This document shows, one piece after another, positions 31,991-43,004 of a stretch of 64,000 bases of DNA. The translations under genes and the position numbers were made by a program. Location: contig CM065801.1 in NCBI GenBank assembly GCA_033398695.1, positions 105,331,170 through 105,395,169 of the forward strand, in the 5' to 3' direction. How positions within the stretch are numbered: position 1 is the first letter of the stretch; each line of letters begins with the position of its first letter. Origin of the DNA: Orobanche coerulescens (Eukaryota > Streptophyta > Magnoliopsida > Lamiales > Orobanchaceae). The notes under the pieces were generated by a model. The model was given only the letters and a program-made list of their open reading frames with translations, did no database searches and was not told the DNA's origin.

Positions 31991-33005
31991 TTAGTTCTGG
32001 CTTCCTTGGTCTGCTACTGGATCAGCTACCGCCTTGTCATCTGCAGGTGGGTCTTTATCAGCTACAGATTGGTCTTCATCAGCAGCAACTGGATCAGGTA
32101 GGTTTTGAGGTCCTATCTGATCTGCAGTTGGGTCTTTATCAGCTACAGATGGGTCTTCAGGCTGGTCTGCAGGTGAGTCCATCGTTCCTGTGTCATGGAT
32201 AATGACTTCTTCTAGGTTGGCAGATTTGTGTTTGTTCTCAATTAATTCCACCTTTTTCCTGTACTCAACAGAAGATTCATCAAATACAACATGAGGTGTT
32301 TCCTCCACAACTAAGGTTCTTTTGTTAAAAACTCTATATGCCTTGCTTCTTTGTGAATATCCCATAAAGAGACCATCATCTGTTTTAGCATAAAATGCTT
32401 TTAGTTGGGTTTTACCATTGTTGTGGATGAAACACTTACAACAAAAAATATGAAAATAAGCAACTGTCGGTGTTCTGCCATTCCAAACCTCATAAGGAAT
32501 TTTTCCATGTCTCCCTACTATCATACTCCTGTTTTGAGTGTGGCATCTTTGTGTTGACCTTGAGCCTGTAACCTCTTGGGCAGGTCTGCTTCTGCAATCA
32601 TGGACCTGGCTGCTTCCTTCAAGGTTCTGTTTCTTCTTTCGGCAACACCATTATGCTGTGGAGTCCTGGCTGCAGAGACTTCATGCTGGATCCCATTCTG
32701 ATCACTATACTCAATGATTGCCTTGTTGAGAAATTCTCATCCTCTATCTGATCTGACCTTGATGATTGAGAGGGATTTCTCATTCTGGATCCTCCTTAGC
32801 AGCTCAGGTAACTTGGTTAGTGTTTCACTCTTTTTATAGAGAAAACAACCCATGTGTACCTTGAGTAGTCATCCACTACTACTAGAACATGCTTTCTACC
32901 ACTTATGGTCCTTGGCTTGATGAGACCAAATAGATCCATGTGAAGTAGATCTAAGATCCTTGTTGTGAGAGTTGTTGGCTGGACTGGCTTGAATGATGCT
33001 CTGGT
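31991..33005 (-). pseudogene. C1 integrase
   Basis: Below 33006 the minus strand continues with LLHMDLFGLI and KHVLVVVDDYSRY (core Asp residues), then in other frames to the ERRNRTL-like block near 32635. Frame 32524-31991 holds the C-terminal part (KIPYEVWNGRTPTVAYFHIF, FMGYSQRSKAYRVFN) and a long Asp/Pro-rich tail. Stops occur near 33000, 32740 and 32525. Confidence 0.82.
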
Positions 33006-34394
33006 CTACTTCCCTTCCTGACACGCATCACATAGAGCTTCCTTCTTGAATACTTCTTCTGGAAGTCCTCTGACCAGCTTCTGAGAACTAATCTTGTTGA
33101 TGGCTTTGAAATTTAGGTGACATAGTCTCTTGTGCCATAGCCATCCATTCTCAGCTATTGTCTTGGATAAAAAACAGGTATTAGGTGTTCTTGTGTTCCA
33201 ATCTATCATATAGACATCTCTCCTTCGGAATCCTTGTAGCTTCACTTCTCCAGATAGGATATCTATCACCATGCATTTCCAAATGGTGAAGACTACTATA
33301 TTCTTCTCATCACAAAATTGGCTTATGCTCAAAAGATTGTATTTGAGCCCTTTGACATAATAAATTTTTGATATGGTGATGTTTCCTCTGTGCAGCTCTC
33401 CAAAGCCTTTAGTCTGACCTCTAGAGCTATCTCCAAAGGTTATGTATGGACCTATTTCTTTGGTATAATTTGTCAGCACCTTCTTGCTCCCGGTCATGTG
33501 CCTTGAGCATCCGGAATCTACAAACCATTCTTCACCTCCAATGTTTGAATTTGTGGAGATATGGTAGTAGTCCTTCCACCTTTTCTGCAATGAGACAAGC
33601 AGAGATTTAGGTACCCAAATCTGTGTGAGTCCTCGAGGGTTAGTTGGTTTCCTGGAGAACTGGTTTCTCCTTGGATTAGGAAGGTTATAATGATCGCCCC
33701 TATAAGGTGTATAAGGTCTGGGCCTATATCCTCTATTAGGATTGTGTACTGGATATGCCTCATAAAATTGATATGGGCCATTTCTAAATCTTGGCTGAGA
33801 CCATTTATTAAATCTTTGAGGTCTCCACACTTGTTCATTTTGAAAATTAGGATAACCTTGAGGTTTCCATTTGCCCCTCCCATTTTGAAATCTATTTTTG
33901 GGGAGTCTTTGATAATAATGGGCATGTTGTCTGGGCTGCTGCTTCTGCCTTGGCCGTTGCCCATTATCATGTCTAGGTAGCTGCCTTGTATACCTTGGCT
34001 GCAGCCTAGACCTGTGACTTGGCTGCTGCCTATTTTGAAATACAGGTTTGTATATTGGCTCAGCAGACGAGACAATTGTTTCTCCCTTGATGAAAGTGGT
34101 TTTAGAACTAGAGGGAGTGTGGGGGTCATATCCAAGTCCTGATCTGGAATATAATGGCCTTTTATTCGTACACAATTCGTCCAGGGTTAGAGATGCCTTC
34201 AGGGAGGTTATTTCCTTCACCTGAGTTTTACTTAGCTGAGTCAGTTTAGTAAACTCAGCTTTGACATGAGCAAGTCCAGCTGATTTTTCACTATTCAAAA
34301 CAGTTAATCGTTTTATCTCAGCTGTGGTATTATCAGCCTGGTTTGTAGAGTTATCTGCAGCCTGTTTTTCAAGATTAGCTTTGGTTTTATTCAA
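33006..34394 (-). CDS. C1 gag C-terminus, protease and GAG-pre-integrase domain
   Basis: The 462-residue frame starts in a helical region. It continues through an Arg/Gln/Tyr/Pro-rich low-complexity zone (residues ~110-270) and the protease motif EEWFVDSGCSRHMTG (about residue 290). It ends in WLWHKRLCHLNFKAINKISS and LCDACQEGK, the HHCC zinc-binding start of integrase. Confidence 0.9.
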   Translation of the reverse strand: MNKTKANLEKQAADNSTNQADNTTAEIKRLTVLNSEKSAGLAHVKAEFTKLTQLSKTQVKEITSLKASLTLDELCTNKRPLYSRSGLGYDPHTPSSSKTTFIKGETIVSSAEPIYKPVFQNRQQPSHRSRLQPRYTRQLPRHDNGQRPRQKQQPRQHAHYYQRLPKNRFQNGRGKWKPQGYPNFQNEQVWRPQRFNKWSQPRFRNGPYQFYEAYPVHNPNRGYRPRPYTPYRGDHYNLPNPRRNQFSRKPTNPRGLTQIWVPKSLLVSLQKRWKDYYHISTNSNIGGEEWFVDSGCSRHMTGSKKVLTNYTKEIGPYITFGDSSRGQTKGFGELHRGNITISKIYYVKGLKYNLLSISQFCDEKNIVVFTIWKCMVIDILSGEVKLQGFRRRDVYMIDWNTRTPNTCFLSKTIAENGWLWHKRLCHLNFKAINKISSQKLVRGLPEEVFKKEALCDACQEGK

Positions 34395-34396
34395 TT

Positions 34397-34723
34397 CTAG
34401 GCTGAGTTTTTCAAAATCATTTTCAGCTGCCCATTCTCATCTTGCAAGTGGGTCCTCTCGGCTGATACAGATTGGTGTGCAGATTTTAATCTCTCAAAAT
34501 CTTTAAGAAGATGATTTACAGACTCGTGTAAGTCCATGTCTTGTGACATGTATGAACTTTTATTATTTGAAACTGAGGGTTTAGATGTTACCTCTTCATA
34601 AGCTAGGTTGGCCATCAAACAATCATATTCTTCATCATCATCAGAGAAGAATCCGCTGCTTGATTCTACTCGCTCTTGGTCTTCTCCAATGAGGGCTGTT
34701 CTTCGGTCTTCTTTTCTGCTCAC
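34397..34723 (-). CDS. C1 gag middle part
   Basis: The frame contains GFFSDDDEEYDCLMANLAYEE and a coiled-coil-like region (NHLLKDFERLKSAHQSVSAE). This follows the zinc knuckle in Copia gag proteins of this type. It connects in frame logic to the preceding and following pieces but is separated from both by stops. Confidence 0.75.
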   Translation of the reverse strand: MSRKEDRRTALIGEDQERVESSSGFFSDDDEEYDCLMANLAYEEVTSKPSVSNNKSSYMSQDMDLHESVNHLLKDFERLKSAHQSVSAERTHLQDENGQLKMILKNSA

Positions 34724-34774
34724 CTCCTTCTTGCTCTCGTCCTTCTTAAGATCAGGACCATCGATTTGAATGTG

Positions 34775-35671
34775 TCATGTCTTATGACAGTTATAGCACT
34801 CCACTTTCCAGCTTCCAGCTTTTTGATTTCTCCTTGGATTCTCCTTATAGTTCTTTTTATATTTGGAGTAATTCTTTCTGAAGTTGCTGAACCTTTGAAT
34901 TATGAACGCCATTTGTTCCTCGAAATCGAGTGGATTTGGAGGTTTGACATCAAATAGGTTCTTGGCGGGGGACTCGGCTGCAAAGGCTATTCCCCTCTCT
35001 ACAGGCTCGGTTGATGATGAACTTGGGAGTTCGAATTCATAAGCCTTTAGATCGGAGAACAGCTCATGGATCTTTATTTCATTGAGGTATTTGGATTCCC
35101 TCATGGCCACCGCCTTCATACTCCATTCGGGACTAAGGGATCTTAGCACCTTCAAGGCCATCTCCCTGTTGCCATAATTTTTACCAAAGGAGTTGATTTC
35201 ATTGATGATCTCTGTGAACCTTGTGTCCACCTGGTCTATAGATTCTCCGGTCTTCATTTTGAAGTTGTCAAATTTCTGGGTAGCAATTGACAACATGTTT
35301 TCTTTGATCAACTCTGTGCCTTCACACATCACCGCAAGGGTGTCCAAGATCTCCTTGGCATTTTTGCAGTTCTTGATCTTGACCATTGTTGATTTATCAA
35401 GAGTTTGATACAGCACGTCTCTAGTCCGGTTGTCAAGGTTGGCCAGCTTTCTTTCTTCAATGGTCAGCTCCGTCCTCTTCTTTGGAATCTTTTCTGGCTT
35501 CCCGGCTGCAATCTCCTCAGGAGTGTTGTCCTTCTCGAATATGAAAGGACCATCTTCGATAATGCACCACATGTCGTCATGGATGAAAGATAAATGTGCC
35601 TGCATCCTTATCTTCCAAAGGTCATACTCGTCAGCTGAAAAGATTGGTAATCTAGAATGCATGTGTTCCAT
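34775..35671 (-). CDS. C1 gag N-terminal part (UBN2 type)
   Basis: The 298-residue frame starts MEHMHSRLPIFSADEYDLWK, 82 bp below the 5' LTR. It has the UBN2-type gag block (VLYQTLDKSTMVKIKNCKNAKEI, IDQVDTRFTEIINEINSFG). It ends within the zinc knuckle as CYNCHKT-stop-HIQ, where a Gly codon has become TGA. The last Cys of the knuckle also appears lost. Confidence 0.9.
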   Translation of the reverse strand: MEHMHSRLPIFSADEYDLWKIRMQAHLSFIHDDMWCIIEDGPFIFEKDNTPEEIAAGKPEKIPKKRTELTIEERKLANLDNRTRDVLYQTLDKSTMVKIKNCKNAKEILDTLAVMCEGTELIKENMLSIATQKFDNFKMKTGESIDQVDTRFTEIINEINSFGKNYGNREMALKVLRSLSPEWSMKAVAMRESKYLNEIKIHELFSDLKAYEFELPSSSSTEPVERGIAFAAESPAKNLFDVKPPNPLDFEEQMAFIIQRFSNFRKNYSKYKKNYKENPRRNQKAGSWKVECYNCHKT

Positions 35672-35738
35672 TTCTAAAATGAGAGAAAAAAATATATCAT
35701 CGATATATGGATCTGGTTCTTGAAATATTGAACCAACC

Positions 35739-35752
35739 TCTCTGATACCACT
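35739..35752 (-). promoter_or_regulatory. C1 primer binding site
   Basis: The minus strand reads AGTGGTATCAGAGA right after the 5' LTR, matching the initiator-Met-tRNA PBS. Confidence 0.85.
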
Positions 35753-37269
35753 TGTAGGTCACAAGTCGTCCAGGAATAAGTCTGGGGGGGGGGGGGTGAA
35801 TAGACTTATTGAAACTCTTTTCCACAAAGGATGAGTTTCTCAGCTGATGGTACAGATGACTTAGAGTCGTCTGTAGTCAATGTAAGTGCGGAAATCAGCT
35901 GATGACGAATACATAAATAATCAATGGAACAGTTAAGTATGAATGCAGCAGTTAAGTATGATACTAAAAACAGTAAGGTAAGCAGGCAATTTATAGTGGT
36001 CTCAGAGGTGGGGTAATCCTCTACTAATCCACTTTCTCCAAACCAGTTGGAGATGAATCCAATATAATTCTCAACCAGTGATAAATATTACAATGATTCT
36101 ACAACTTAGCTACAACAACTTCCAATCAGTGGAAATCCTGTCGTTGCAACTCCTTTCTGACTGCCTAGAACCACTCGATTCTTCAAATCCTTGGATGCCT
36201 ATCAGTCGCGAAACTTCAACCAGTGAAGTACCCCTTACTCAGGTTTTAAGACAAGAGTGTTTTGTCTTCTCCAACTAAAGAGCTTTCTTCGTGTATGAAC
36301 TTAGAGTACTGCTCTTTCATGATGTTATAGTTTTCTGATTGCTTTTAATTGCTTTGATTGCTCGAGAATGTTATTCGCATCATACTGCTCAACTTCAAAT
36401 CTTCAAATATATAGGTGTCGATCATTTGAGCATTTCTTCATAGCCGTTGCACATCTGTAACAAATCCATTCATTGGAGAAATAGACTTTTTGTTTTTCTT
36501 TCTAAACGTTGCAAGGCTGGATTCCCATATTTTAATCCATTTCCGACCATTGTGAAGACTTTCCATGTGATGGGGCCGAATCTTTTGATTTAAATATGCT
36601 TAAAGTCTTCAGAGGTGGGTCTGGATGATTTATTTAAATCATATCATTCCGGGAATCTCTCCAATCTGTCTCTAATCGACTGCATGTGACTTTACGTAAT
36701 TATTGACTATTCATCGCATGCTGATGTGGACTGGAGTACGTGGCTGATCACTTAACTGACCTCTCTGTGGTCAAACTGTCTGATGTGCAGTCAACCTTCT
36801 CTGAAGTCGACTTCTCTGATGTTGACTTCTCTGATGTGCCGACTTGTCTGAAGTCTTCTGTCCTTATTTGAACTCGACTGACCTGATGGTCAAACTTCAG
36901 ATGACTTGACTTTTCTTCTTGACTGCAGTCTGGTCCAACTTGGCTGATTAAATTGTTGGCCAGAACATCTCTGATAAGGGTTTCCTGATATAGCTCATCT
37001 GTGGTCAACCTTATTCGAATAGTTGAGTTGACCAAGACTCGACTGATAGATACTTATCTGATTTGTACTTAGCCTATTTTTAAAGCCTAACTTATATGGC
37101 ATATAGAAGATACTCATTTGGTTCTTCTTTATATTTTGCCAAGTATCTAACTCAACACAATTTGACCTATGGAAGATACTCATCTGGTCCTTCCTTACAT
37201 TTTGCCAAGTAATAACATACATTTGAATATAATGATGACATCATCAAAATCTAACAAGTATTCCTAACA
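35753..37269 (-). repeat. C1 5' LTR
   Basis: Partner of 25848-27376 with scattered substitutions and small indels. It has a TATA box near 36403-36412 (minus strand), a G run of 13 (35784-35796) and the same CTTCTCTGATG short repeats (36790-36835). Confidence 0.92.
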
Positions 37270-37490
37270 CCCCTCGGGCGGACCTTTGAGTTGTAGTAAC
37301 GTTTGGACCTCTTTTTATAAATAGCGTTCCGCATTTCAGCTTGGACCCATTTTTCTGCTACAAGGCTCAAGTTCACCTGGATGGCAAGGTCGTTATCTCG
37401 TTTCTCAAAATGGGCAACACGATAGGTGGGGGCACCGATTTCAACCAGGACGACGACATCAGTGCACAAATCCAAGGAGAAGGGTGTTTC
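37270..37490 (-). pseudogene. H integrase C-terminal part (part 1)
   Basis: The minus strand reads ETPFSLDLCTDVVVLVEIGA, PTYRVAHFEK and RSKRYYNSKVRPRG. This is the segment just upstream of 25847 in an uninterrupted Tat integrase. The left side was separated by C1 and the right side by C2. The frame is open across the whole fragment. Confidence 0.88.
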
Positions 37491-38700
37491 TGTTGGGATT
37501 TGGTGCCTAAAACGAAGGCCCAGTGAAATCGGTAAAACGAAAATTAATTCGATCCGAATCCCTACGAGGATCGATTGAGCTACATATATACAAATATTAT
37601 ACGAAACATAAGAGATATAGAAACTCACCATTGTAGTCCGTTGATTAAATGGATTCCTTCTCTTGAGCTATTCCCCAAGGTTTAGATTGCTTTCCATACG
37701 ATCCAATCCGCTCCAAGCTCTTGGATGATCCAACGCCGAAAGGACTGCGTCTCTACTTGCCACGTGCCAGAAGAACGAACGAAATGAAGATCACCCAATT
37801 GACCTCCAAGGTTATGGCTAGAATCGGATGACGAAGCTATCAAAGGTGAATATTACACTCTAAGTGTATAACTTATAAACTCTCAATTATGTCTTAATTT
37901 TTCTCTAAGAAAAAACTCAAGAACATGAATAACAATGTGTAGACTTAGAGAAAAGTATTTTCTCTCTTTCTCTCTTCCTTGTTGAACCGTATGAATGCAA
38001 GTGGTAGGTTGGGAAGAGATGAAGTCTTCACATCTAATTATACTCCAAATCCACCTAATGACAACACCTTTCCATTATAATAAGAGATACTATATCTCTC
38101 AAGTCTTTGTCTTCCATTTAAAAATGGAGACAAAGACCAAAGGAAGGTGGGTGGAAATGGGGAGGCCTTCATGAAGAAATCGGATGAGTTCGGTTCGTTT
38201 CGGATTCCCGTGAGTCTAAACAGATAAACTCCAATTCCGTTTCGATGTATTTATATCAATTAATTAATCTAATTAATTAATCATATCAAATACATAACAA
38301 CATAATTAATTTCTCCAAGAAATAATTATATTCATGAATTAAATTAAGCACCCAGTAATTTATTTAATTCATTAGGCCGTAAATCAATTTATCCAATAAA
38401 TCAATTTAGACATCCAATGTCCCAATTAATTAGATATCCAATATCTAATATTCATAATGAGAGAATAAGCTCGATTCATTCCGTCGTTTCCTATTGCACG
38501 ACTCGGTAGGTCCGCCTCAGTCAGCAATGGGAGGAACCAAAGAGTAGTAGCACCACCTAGCCAGCCTGGCGGCCTACACTGTACCCCAACTAAGAACGAA
38601 TGATTGGGATCATTTAAGAACCATTCTGTCGTGAATACCAGTAAATGTATAAACCCTTCTTTCAAATATCCCGATCAAGATATAGGGTCACAGTCAGTCA
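37491..38700 (-). repeat. C2 3' LTR, distal part
   Basis: The first 370 bp closely match 59838-60206, the only part of the 5' LTR in the window. It continues as AT-rich LTR sequence up to the AGTCA target site of G2. Confidence 0.85.
38696..38700. repeat. G2 target-site duplication (left), AGTCA
   Basis: AGTCA precedes the first G2 LTR and recurs at 53401-53405 after the third LTR. The whole three-LTR array is bounded by a single duplication. Confidence 0.92.
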
Positions 38701-41044
38701 TGTAATACCCGGTTGTAATTCATTCATTTTCATTCAGTAATTATCAGTCTGTAATTGTCACTCAGTGTATTTTCACTCAATTATAATCATTCATCAATCA
38801 TGTTCGTTCACCGTGTTCACCGTTCGGAAAAACTTCGAATTGTGTATCATTATTGTTCATTGTTTCAACTTTCCTCATATGAGTTCGACTTTGTTAGATC
38901 ACCATTAATTTTTGGTAATTTCGAAAATTCTAAATCTTTGCAATATTATAGAGCATCGAGTTAGCTTTCCAATGGTTCAAACGGTGAGTCAATCGGAGTC
39001 CGGACGAGAGAGTTATGGTCGTTTTAGCTCACCCGCTCATTTTGACTTTTGCCGATCATCGCCGACCGGACTCGGTCGTGTCGTCCGACACGCCTGCCTG
39101 CACTCGTCCGAAATGCCGGGTATTCGCCACAGGACTTGACCGTGTCGTTTGGCACGGCCGAGTCGAACTCTTCCGGATAAGCCGTAACCGATCGCCAGAC
39201 GCCGACCGTGTCCTGTGACACGGCCGAGTCATGCCGAGTCAGCCGCTTGACGGTCAATTTCGAAGGCCCTCCGCGCCGCGACCGTGTCAAGGCAGGACAC
39301 GATCGAGTCCTCGCCGCCACCAGGCGACACGACCGTGCCGATCGGCACGGGCCGTCTCCGGCAGGGTAGTCAACCCCTATAAATTGGTTTTTTGAGCATT
39401 TCAGCTCATTTTTTTCCATCTTTTCCACCTTCTTACGAGAGAGATAAGCTTGAGGGAGAATTTTCTTCATCAATTACCATTTGTGTGTGTATTTTTCATC
39501 ACCTTCAATCATTTGGGAAGCTTGGATACTCGATTAAACTCGTGTTCTTCGGATCGAAGTGATTGGATATTCAAGAGGTAATTTCTTCGACACCTTGGAC
39601 TTCGATTTTGTGTTGAGATATGATATTTTGGACGTTATAATCATGTTATATGAAGGGATATGTATATGATTATGAGTTTGTATAAGGATTCATTGGATTA
39701 TTGAGGGATTATTCAAGAACACTTTGTATATCGAGTTGAAGTTGGGGGTTTTCGATTAATTGTCGTTATAATCACGATTTTGGATATTCATAATGGATTA
39801 TTGATCGTATTGGAGATGTTTTGTTGGTTTGAAACACTTCTTGGGGGATATAATAGTGGCTTATTGAGATTTGATTGTAAACAACCGGAGTTTGGCCACA
39901 ACGTGTTCGATATAATGCCCCAAGGAACTTAGTTTAATCGTATCGATGTTTTGAGTTCGTTATATTCGTGTTTGATTCGTATATTGAATGGGTTGTTGGA
40001 TATTGTATAATTCAAGGTTGTTCGAGCGACCGATATCTCAATTAGGACGTTGTTCGTGGAAGGATAATTGCCACCGGTATTGTGTAAGTTAATTCTTACT
40101 CGGTTAAAAGGATATTCATCCCTTTTGTTGTTGTTCATTCATAATCATAACTCATTCATCATTATATTAATCGTATCAAAACTTGTTGTTATCAATTAAT
40201 CGTTTCAGTCATAAGGAACGACGGTTCCAATCTTTTCATTGAGCTGTCATTTATTTCGTTACCATTCCACCTCGGTGAGTCATTATTCATTTTCGATGTC
40301 ACTTTTGTTATATCATGGCATTCCGGGTCATACTGGCGTGCCGGTTGGTATGTGTAGGATTTTCATGTCAGGCACATTATAGTCGTGTGTTGGTTGGTGG
40401 CCTCACATTGGACTGTGCACACAAGATTGATTGTTTCGTGAGACTGATTAGGTACAAGACCACACGTGTATTTGATCGATACTCATTGGTGGCTTGTGCT
40501 CGGACACATTTCCATCCCGGGCGTAGTGTGGCACCATTTCCTTTGAGCCGTACTGTTAGTTGATTCATATAGCATGTTTGATTGCGTATGTTTCGACAGG
40601 ATGTTTGTAACTTCGGATATAATCATGATTGTGTATTTTCAACTCTTGAGGATTGTTGTTCTTTGTAATCGACCCCCGTTTGGAGATTTTGTTTTTCGGT
40701 CTTGGCAAGGCAAAAGTACGGGAGAACACGCCGACGCCGAGGAGTCCTGATACTAGTAGGGCCCCGATCATTCAGCTTATTCATGTTATTGTCCTTTATT
40801 TTCCGCCGCAGACTTTCATTTGAATACTCCGTTTCATTCAAAGGTTGTGTATTTTATCTTCATATAAAATACACTAGTATTCGTAATGTCTGGTGTGTTG
40901 TAACTAAACTCCTCATCGGAGTAATTATTGTTGTAATGTAGTTCGGTACTACATTTATCTTGTGTAATTCATTCATTTTCATTTGCGGTGGGTCCCAGGT
41001 TGGGGATCTACGACCGTAATATCCGCCTAGTTTGGGGTGTTACA
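38701..41044 (+). repeat. G2 LTR 1
   Basis: Begins TGTAATACCCGG and ends GTGTTACA. It holds a CpG-rich palindrome array at about 39065-39360, including the perfect 18-bp palindrome CCGTGCCGATCGGCACGG (39333-39350). CCTATAAATT follows at 39376-39385. It differs from LTRs 2 and 3 at many sites where those two agree. Confidence 0.93.
39376..39385 (+). promoter_or_regulatory. G2 LTR TATA box (copy 1)
   Basis: CCTATAAATT lies about 25 bp after the last palindrome. It recurs at about 45553-45562 and 51727-51736 in LTRs 2 and 3. Confidence 0.6.
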
Positions 41045-41048
41045 GAGT

Positions 41049-41060
41049 TGGTATCGGAGC
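41049..41060 (+). promoter_or_regulatory. G2 primer binding site, copy 1
   Basis: TGGTATCGGAGC lies 4 bp after LTR 1. The second copy is at 47233-47244 after LTR 2. Having a PBS after the middle LTR shows the middle LTR serves as both 3' and 5' LTR. Confidence 0.85.
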
Positions 41061-41578
41061 GTGGTTTTGAATACTACCTTCCGAGTCATGTATCATTTGA
41101 AATCATCGTCATCGGACTAGTATCATTGGACTTTCGCGTCACGTGTGACCTGTGCAGATGCCGAGCCAATCAGACCGAAAGAACTGTAAGACTTCTAACG
41201 CCATGGTATAATTTCTGGCAATTATCATTCATTCATAATTCATCAATTAACAATCCTCAAACATCATCATTCATTGTGATTAGGACGATCATGTTAACTC
41301 ATTAATCACTTAATCCATTTCATTACTCAGTTAATAATCAGGACGATCATGTTAACTCATTAATTACTCAATTCATTTCATTACTCAGTTGTCAATCTGG
41401 ATGATCATATTATCAATCTTGTTAAGTTATTCAAGATAATCATTTTAAGAATTTCATCAGATAATCATGTAACTTCAGTAAATCATTCATATAATCACTA
41501 AGTTAGAGCATGTATATTCATTTTCATCATCTCATGACATAATCATAACATGCTAATCATGCGGGAAATATAATCATT

Positions 41579-42364
41579 ATGCGACCTTCCTACTTCAGTA
41601 TGGAGAGAGCTGTCAGGGGATGCACGGGGAGAGGCCGCGGTGCGGACCGAAACCCGAGAAATAATCACTCGCTGCCGGGAAATCGTGCCCAGGACTCGGC
41701 TCGATCAAATGATGTTCGGGTTGATCCACTCACTTTTATGCAGGCCATGATGACCCATGTGCAGTTGCTCAATCATCATTGCGCCACTCTGACCGGATTA
41801 ATCGAGAGAACTCTCCCGTATGAGCCAGCTGCTAAGGAAAGTGCTGAACAACAACCTTCATTTGTCAGCAAGAAATCAACGAAGCGTAATCAATCCGAAG
41901 GCGGTCAGTCAACCTTCAAGAAGCCTCGTGTGAGTCCTATCGTTTCTGAGCGACCTCCTACGGCGCATAATCGTGCGGGATCTCAGTCCCGAGCGGCCGC
42001 TCGCCATCACCTATTATAACCGTGGGGATCTTGGTCATGTCAAGACCAAGTGTCCGAGACGATCACGTGCTATAATTGTGGGAATTTTGGGCATAAGGCC
42101 CGTTTTTGCCGAAAGGATTCCAAGTCGGCTCCGACGGCATCTCAGGCCCCGAAGCAACCAGCGTTTCAGAATCAGACTGCTTTGTCATCGTCGTTTAAGT
42201 CAATGGAAGCAAATAGAGTTGGAGCTCGTATTTACCAGACGGGAGCGTCCGGTTCGGGGGCCGGCAAGTCCCAGATTCATGTGATGAGGAGGATCGACGA
42301 TCCGGTGGCCCGAATGATTTCAGGTATACTCGTAATTTTATTTCAACTTGTGTGTACCTTTTGA
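41579..42364 (+). pseudogene. G2 gag, internal region 1
   Basis: The frame starts MRPSYFSMERAVRGCTGRGRG. The first zinc knuckle, intact in copy 2 (CYNCGDLGHVSTKC), reads YYNRGDLGHVKTKC here and so has lost two Cys. The second knuckle (CYNCGNFGHKARFC) is kept in another frame (42050-42364). No full-length gag is possible as read. Confidence 0.85.
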
Positions 42365-42640
42365 TGCTGGTACACCGCATTCATTCATTTTCGAATCATG
42401 CTTGAATAGACTTATTTCGGGATAGTCCTATTGCTTGTGGACCTCATACCATCGGTCTACCTGACGATGGAAGAATTTTCGGAATCATACCTAAGTAAGC
42501 TTAGTAACCGCGATTGGTTGGTGGACCTAATCGTGGTGAATTTATCTTAGGACGATGTAATTTTCGGTATTAGTTGGTTTCACCGTCTTGATACTATCCT
42601 CAGTATTTGTTAGCGTTTGGTCGCTATCTTTCCGTCGTTG
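42340..42640 (+). pseudogene. G2 protease remnant, internal region 1
   Basis: The strand reads PFDAGTPHSFIF (active-site Asp with altered context) and, further on in another frame, DDVIFGISWFHRLDTI, the end of a Gypsy protease. Stops separate the two. The same remnant lies at about 48527-48830 in region 2. Confidence 0.75.
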
Positions 42641-42729
42641 GTTGTCGAATGTGTGCTTCAGGGAAGTAATCCCCGTTGTTCCAGTAGAATTTCTATTATG
42701 GCGGAAGCAGAGAAATTCCGCAATCGAAC

Positions 42730-42935
42730 TATTCAATCATTCATTATATCATTTTCATCGATTGGCCTTTCTAAGGCAATCGAGTTATTCAAACATTCAT
42801 TGTATCATCTTCATCGATTGGCCTTTCTAAGGCAATCGAGTTGTTCAATCATTATTGGTATCTCTTTTTATCGATTGACCATTCTAGGGCAATCGAAATG
42901 TTCAATCATTCGTGGTATCATTGTCATCGATTGAC
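42730..42935 (+). repeat. Hairpin minisatellite, internal region 1
   Basis: About four units of ~57 bp, each containing ATCGATTGGCC and GGCAATCGA around a short T/A loop. The arms CGATTG/CAATCG are complementary, so every unit can form a stem-loop. The same array is at 48899-49108 in region 2. It lies between the protease remnant and the truncated RT. Confidence 0.85.
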
Positions 42936-43004
42936 GATGTATTTCCAGACGAGTTATCTGGTTGCCTTCACATAGAGTAAGGGAATTCAGGAGTGAGTTG
43001 GAGC

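Larger units (their letters stand above)
25848..37269 (-). mobile_element. C1: Sirevirus-like (SIRE/Maximus) Ty1/Copia retrotransposon
   Basis: An 11.4-kb element with ~1.52-kb LTRs (25848-27376 and 35753-37269), PBS TGGTATCAGAGA and a purine tract beside the 3' LTR. The order gag, protease, integrase, RT, RNase H is the Copia order. A further ~2.4 kb of coding sequence after RNase H (29935-27607) and the large size fit the Sirevirus lineage. It is inserted in the integrase gene of H. Several stops occur, but the catalytic RT motif is intact. Confidence 0.9.
20235..37490 (-). mobile_element. H: Tat/Retand-like Ty3/Gypsy element, partial, interrupted by C1 and C2
   Basis: The minus strand holds the C-terminal part of a Tat-type integrase, split by C1 into 37490-37270 and 25847-25659. 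Beyond its stop lies an antisense ORF region (22873-25023, plus strand) and an LTR-like block (about 20235-21399). An extra antisense ORF between pol and the 3' LTR is a known feature of Tat/Retand elements. The upstream part (gag, RT, 5' LTR) lies past C2, outside the window. The left limit is uncertain (20235 or 20348). Confidence 0.75.

Noticed and set aside
37251..37631. 126-residue minus-strand frame as a single gene
   Set aside because: Only 37270-37490 is H integrase. The frame continues by chance into the C2 LTR on one side and the C1 LTR on the other.
40315..40563. Conserved ~80-residue frame repeated at 46412-46843 and 52666-52914
   Set aside because: It repeats because it lies in the three G2 LTRs. 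It has no known domain and its frame is broken in LTR 2, so it is LTR sequence rather than a gene.
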